Below the pieces are notes generated by a model, which did no database searches, was not told where the DNA came from, and worked only from the letters and a program-made list of their open reading frames with translations. Of a stretch of 6,381 nucleotides of DNA, positions 5,851 to 6,381 are shown one piece after another. The stretch lies in contig QOAV01000234.1 in assembly GCA_003972845.1 (NCBI GenBank), forward strand, positions 1-6,381, written 5' to 3'. Position numbers and translations under genes: made by a program. The stretch's first letter is position 1; each line of letters opens with the position of its first letter. Source of the DNA: Gammaproteobacteria bacterium. GTDB lineage: Bacteria; Pseudomonadota; Gammaproteobacteria; QOAV01.

Positions 5851-6381
5851 TTACCGCGAAAACAGCGTCTCCTGTGAATCATGCAAATCATCGGCGCCAG
5901 CCGGGAACGTATGACCCAGGTGTTTCCACGCTGCCCGCGTTGCCATGCGCCCGCGCGGGGTACGCATGAGAAAACCCTGCTGAATCAGATACGGTTCGAT
6001 GACATCCTCGATGGTGCCGCGCTCTTCCGCCAGCGCCGCCGCCAGATTGTCCACACCCACCGGGCCGCCGTCGAATTTCTCGATAATGGCGTTGAGCAGA
6101 TTGCGATCCAGCAAATCCAGCCCGCAATGATCGACCTGCAGCATATTCAGCGCCTGGTCGGCGATATCCGCGGACAAATGCCCGTCACCTTTGACCTCAG
6201 CGTAATCGCGCGCCCGGCGCAGCAGTCGGTTGGCTATACGCGGCGTACCGCGGGAACGGCAAGCCACTGCTTCCACCCCTCCTTCGTCCGCATCCATGTC
6301 CAATAGTTTCGACGATCGCGAAACTATCTGCTCCATTTCATCGTTGGAATAGTATTCCAGCCGCTGAACGATACCGAAACG
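5851..6381 (-). CDS. ruvB: Holliday junction branch-migration helicase RuvB, C-terminal part (runs off the right edge)
   Basis: The last 176 residues of a protein normally about 335-350 long. The visible part begins at [12 protein letters not shown], just after the AAA+ core strand, and contains the small helical lid domain with the sensor 2 segment [12 protein letters not shown] (45-56 of the visible part). The C-terminal winged-helix DNA-binding domain follows, with [13 protein letters not shown] (105-117), [15 protein letters not shown] and TPRGRMAT (141-148). RuvB hexamers pump DNA through RuvA-bound junctions in recombinational repair. Walker A and B are outside the window. The tail after AWKHLG is a short polar extension ending ETLFSR. 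The gene stops 95 bases before ybgC; no clear terminator lies between, so co-transcription with the tol-pal genes is possible. Confidence 0.97.
   Translation of the reverse strand, partial: RFGIVQRLEYYSNDEMEQIVSRSSKLLDMDADEGGVEAVACRSRGTPRIANRLLRRARDYAEVKGDGHLSADIADQALNMLQVDHCGLDLLDRNLLNAIIEKFDGGPVGVDNLAAALAEERGTIEDVIEPYLIQQGFLMRTPRGRMATRAAWKHLGHTFPAGADDLHDSQETLFSR

Overview
The window holds the complete tol-pal cluster of a gammaproteobacterium, all on the minus strand. Read in the direction of transcription (right to left) the order is ruvB (3' end only), ybgC, tolQ, tolR, tolA, tolB, pal, cpoB (ybgF), queE (5' part only). Flanking by ruvB upstream and queE downstream is the arrangement I recall for Pseudomonas and other non-enteric gammaproteobacteria, and the protein sequences fit that placement. 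GC is moderate (by eye about 55%). I cannot name the genus. There is no mobile element, RNA gene, CRISPR array or phage remnant. The plus strand carries only shadow reading frames.

Layout: 6381-5851 is the RuvB Holliday-junction helicase C-terminus. A 95-base gap follows. 5755-5345 is the YbgC hotdog thioesterase. 5315-4599 is TolQ, 4602-4171 TolR and 4174-3293 TolA; the TolQ/TolR and TolR/TolA genes are joined by 4-base ATGA stop/start overlaps. 3286-1970 is TolB, six bases after tolA. 1958-1422 is Pal, with a GTG start and a strong ribosome binding site touching the tolB stop. A 65-base gap with a well-formed intrinsic terminator separates pal from cpoB (1356-307). queE runs off the left edge and its probable start lies inside the end of cpoB.

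Together TolQ, TolR and TolA form the inner-membrane, proton-motive-force-driven motor. TolB in the periplasm and the lipoprotein Pal in the outer membrane form the other half of the trans-envelope link that constricts and stabilises the outer membrane at division. CpoB is the periplasmic TPR partner that tunes this system and links it to peptidoglycan synthesis in E. coli. YbgC is an acyl-CoA thioesterase that travels with the cluster. RuvB (recombination) and QueE (queuosine biosynthesis) are neighbours with unrelated jobs.

I see no undescribed system here. The points that deserve a second look concern cpoB: its predicted product carries a lipobox (the E. coli protein is soluble), it has a long repetitive acidic linker, and an intrinsic terminator sits just in front of it. 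Smaller points are the queE start, the non-His residue in the YbgC motif, and the strongly strand-asymmetric tolA coding region.
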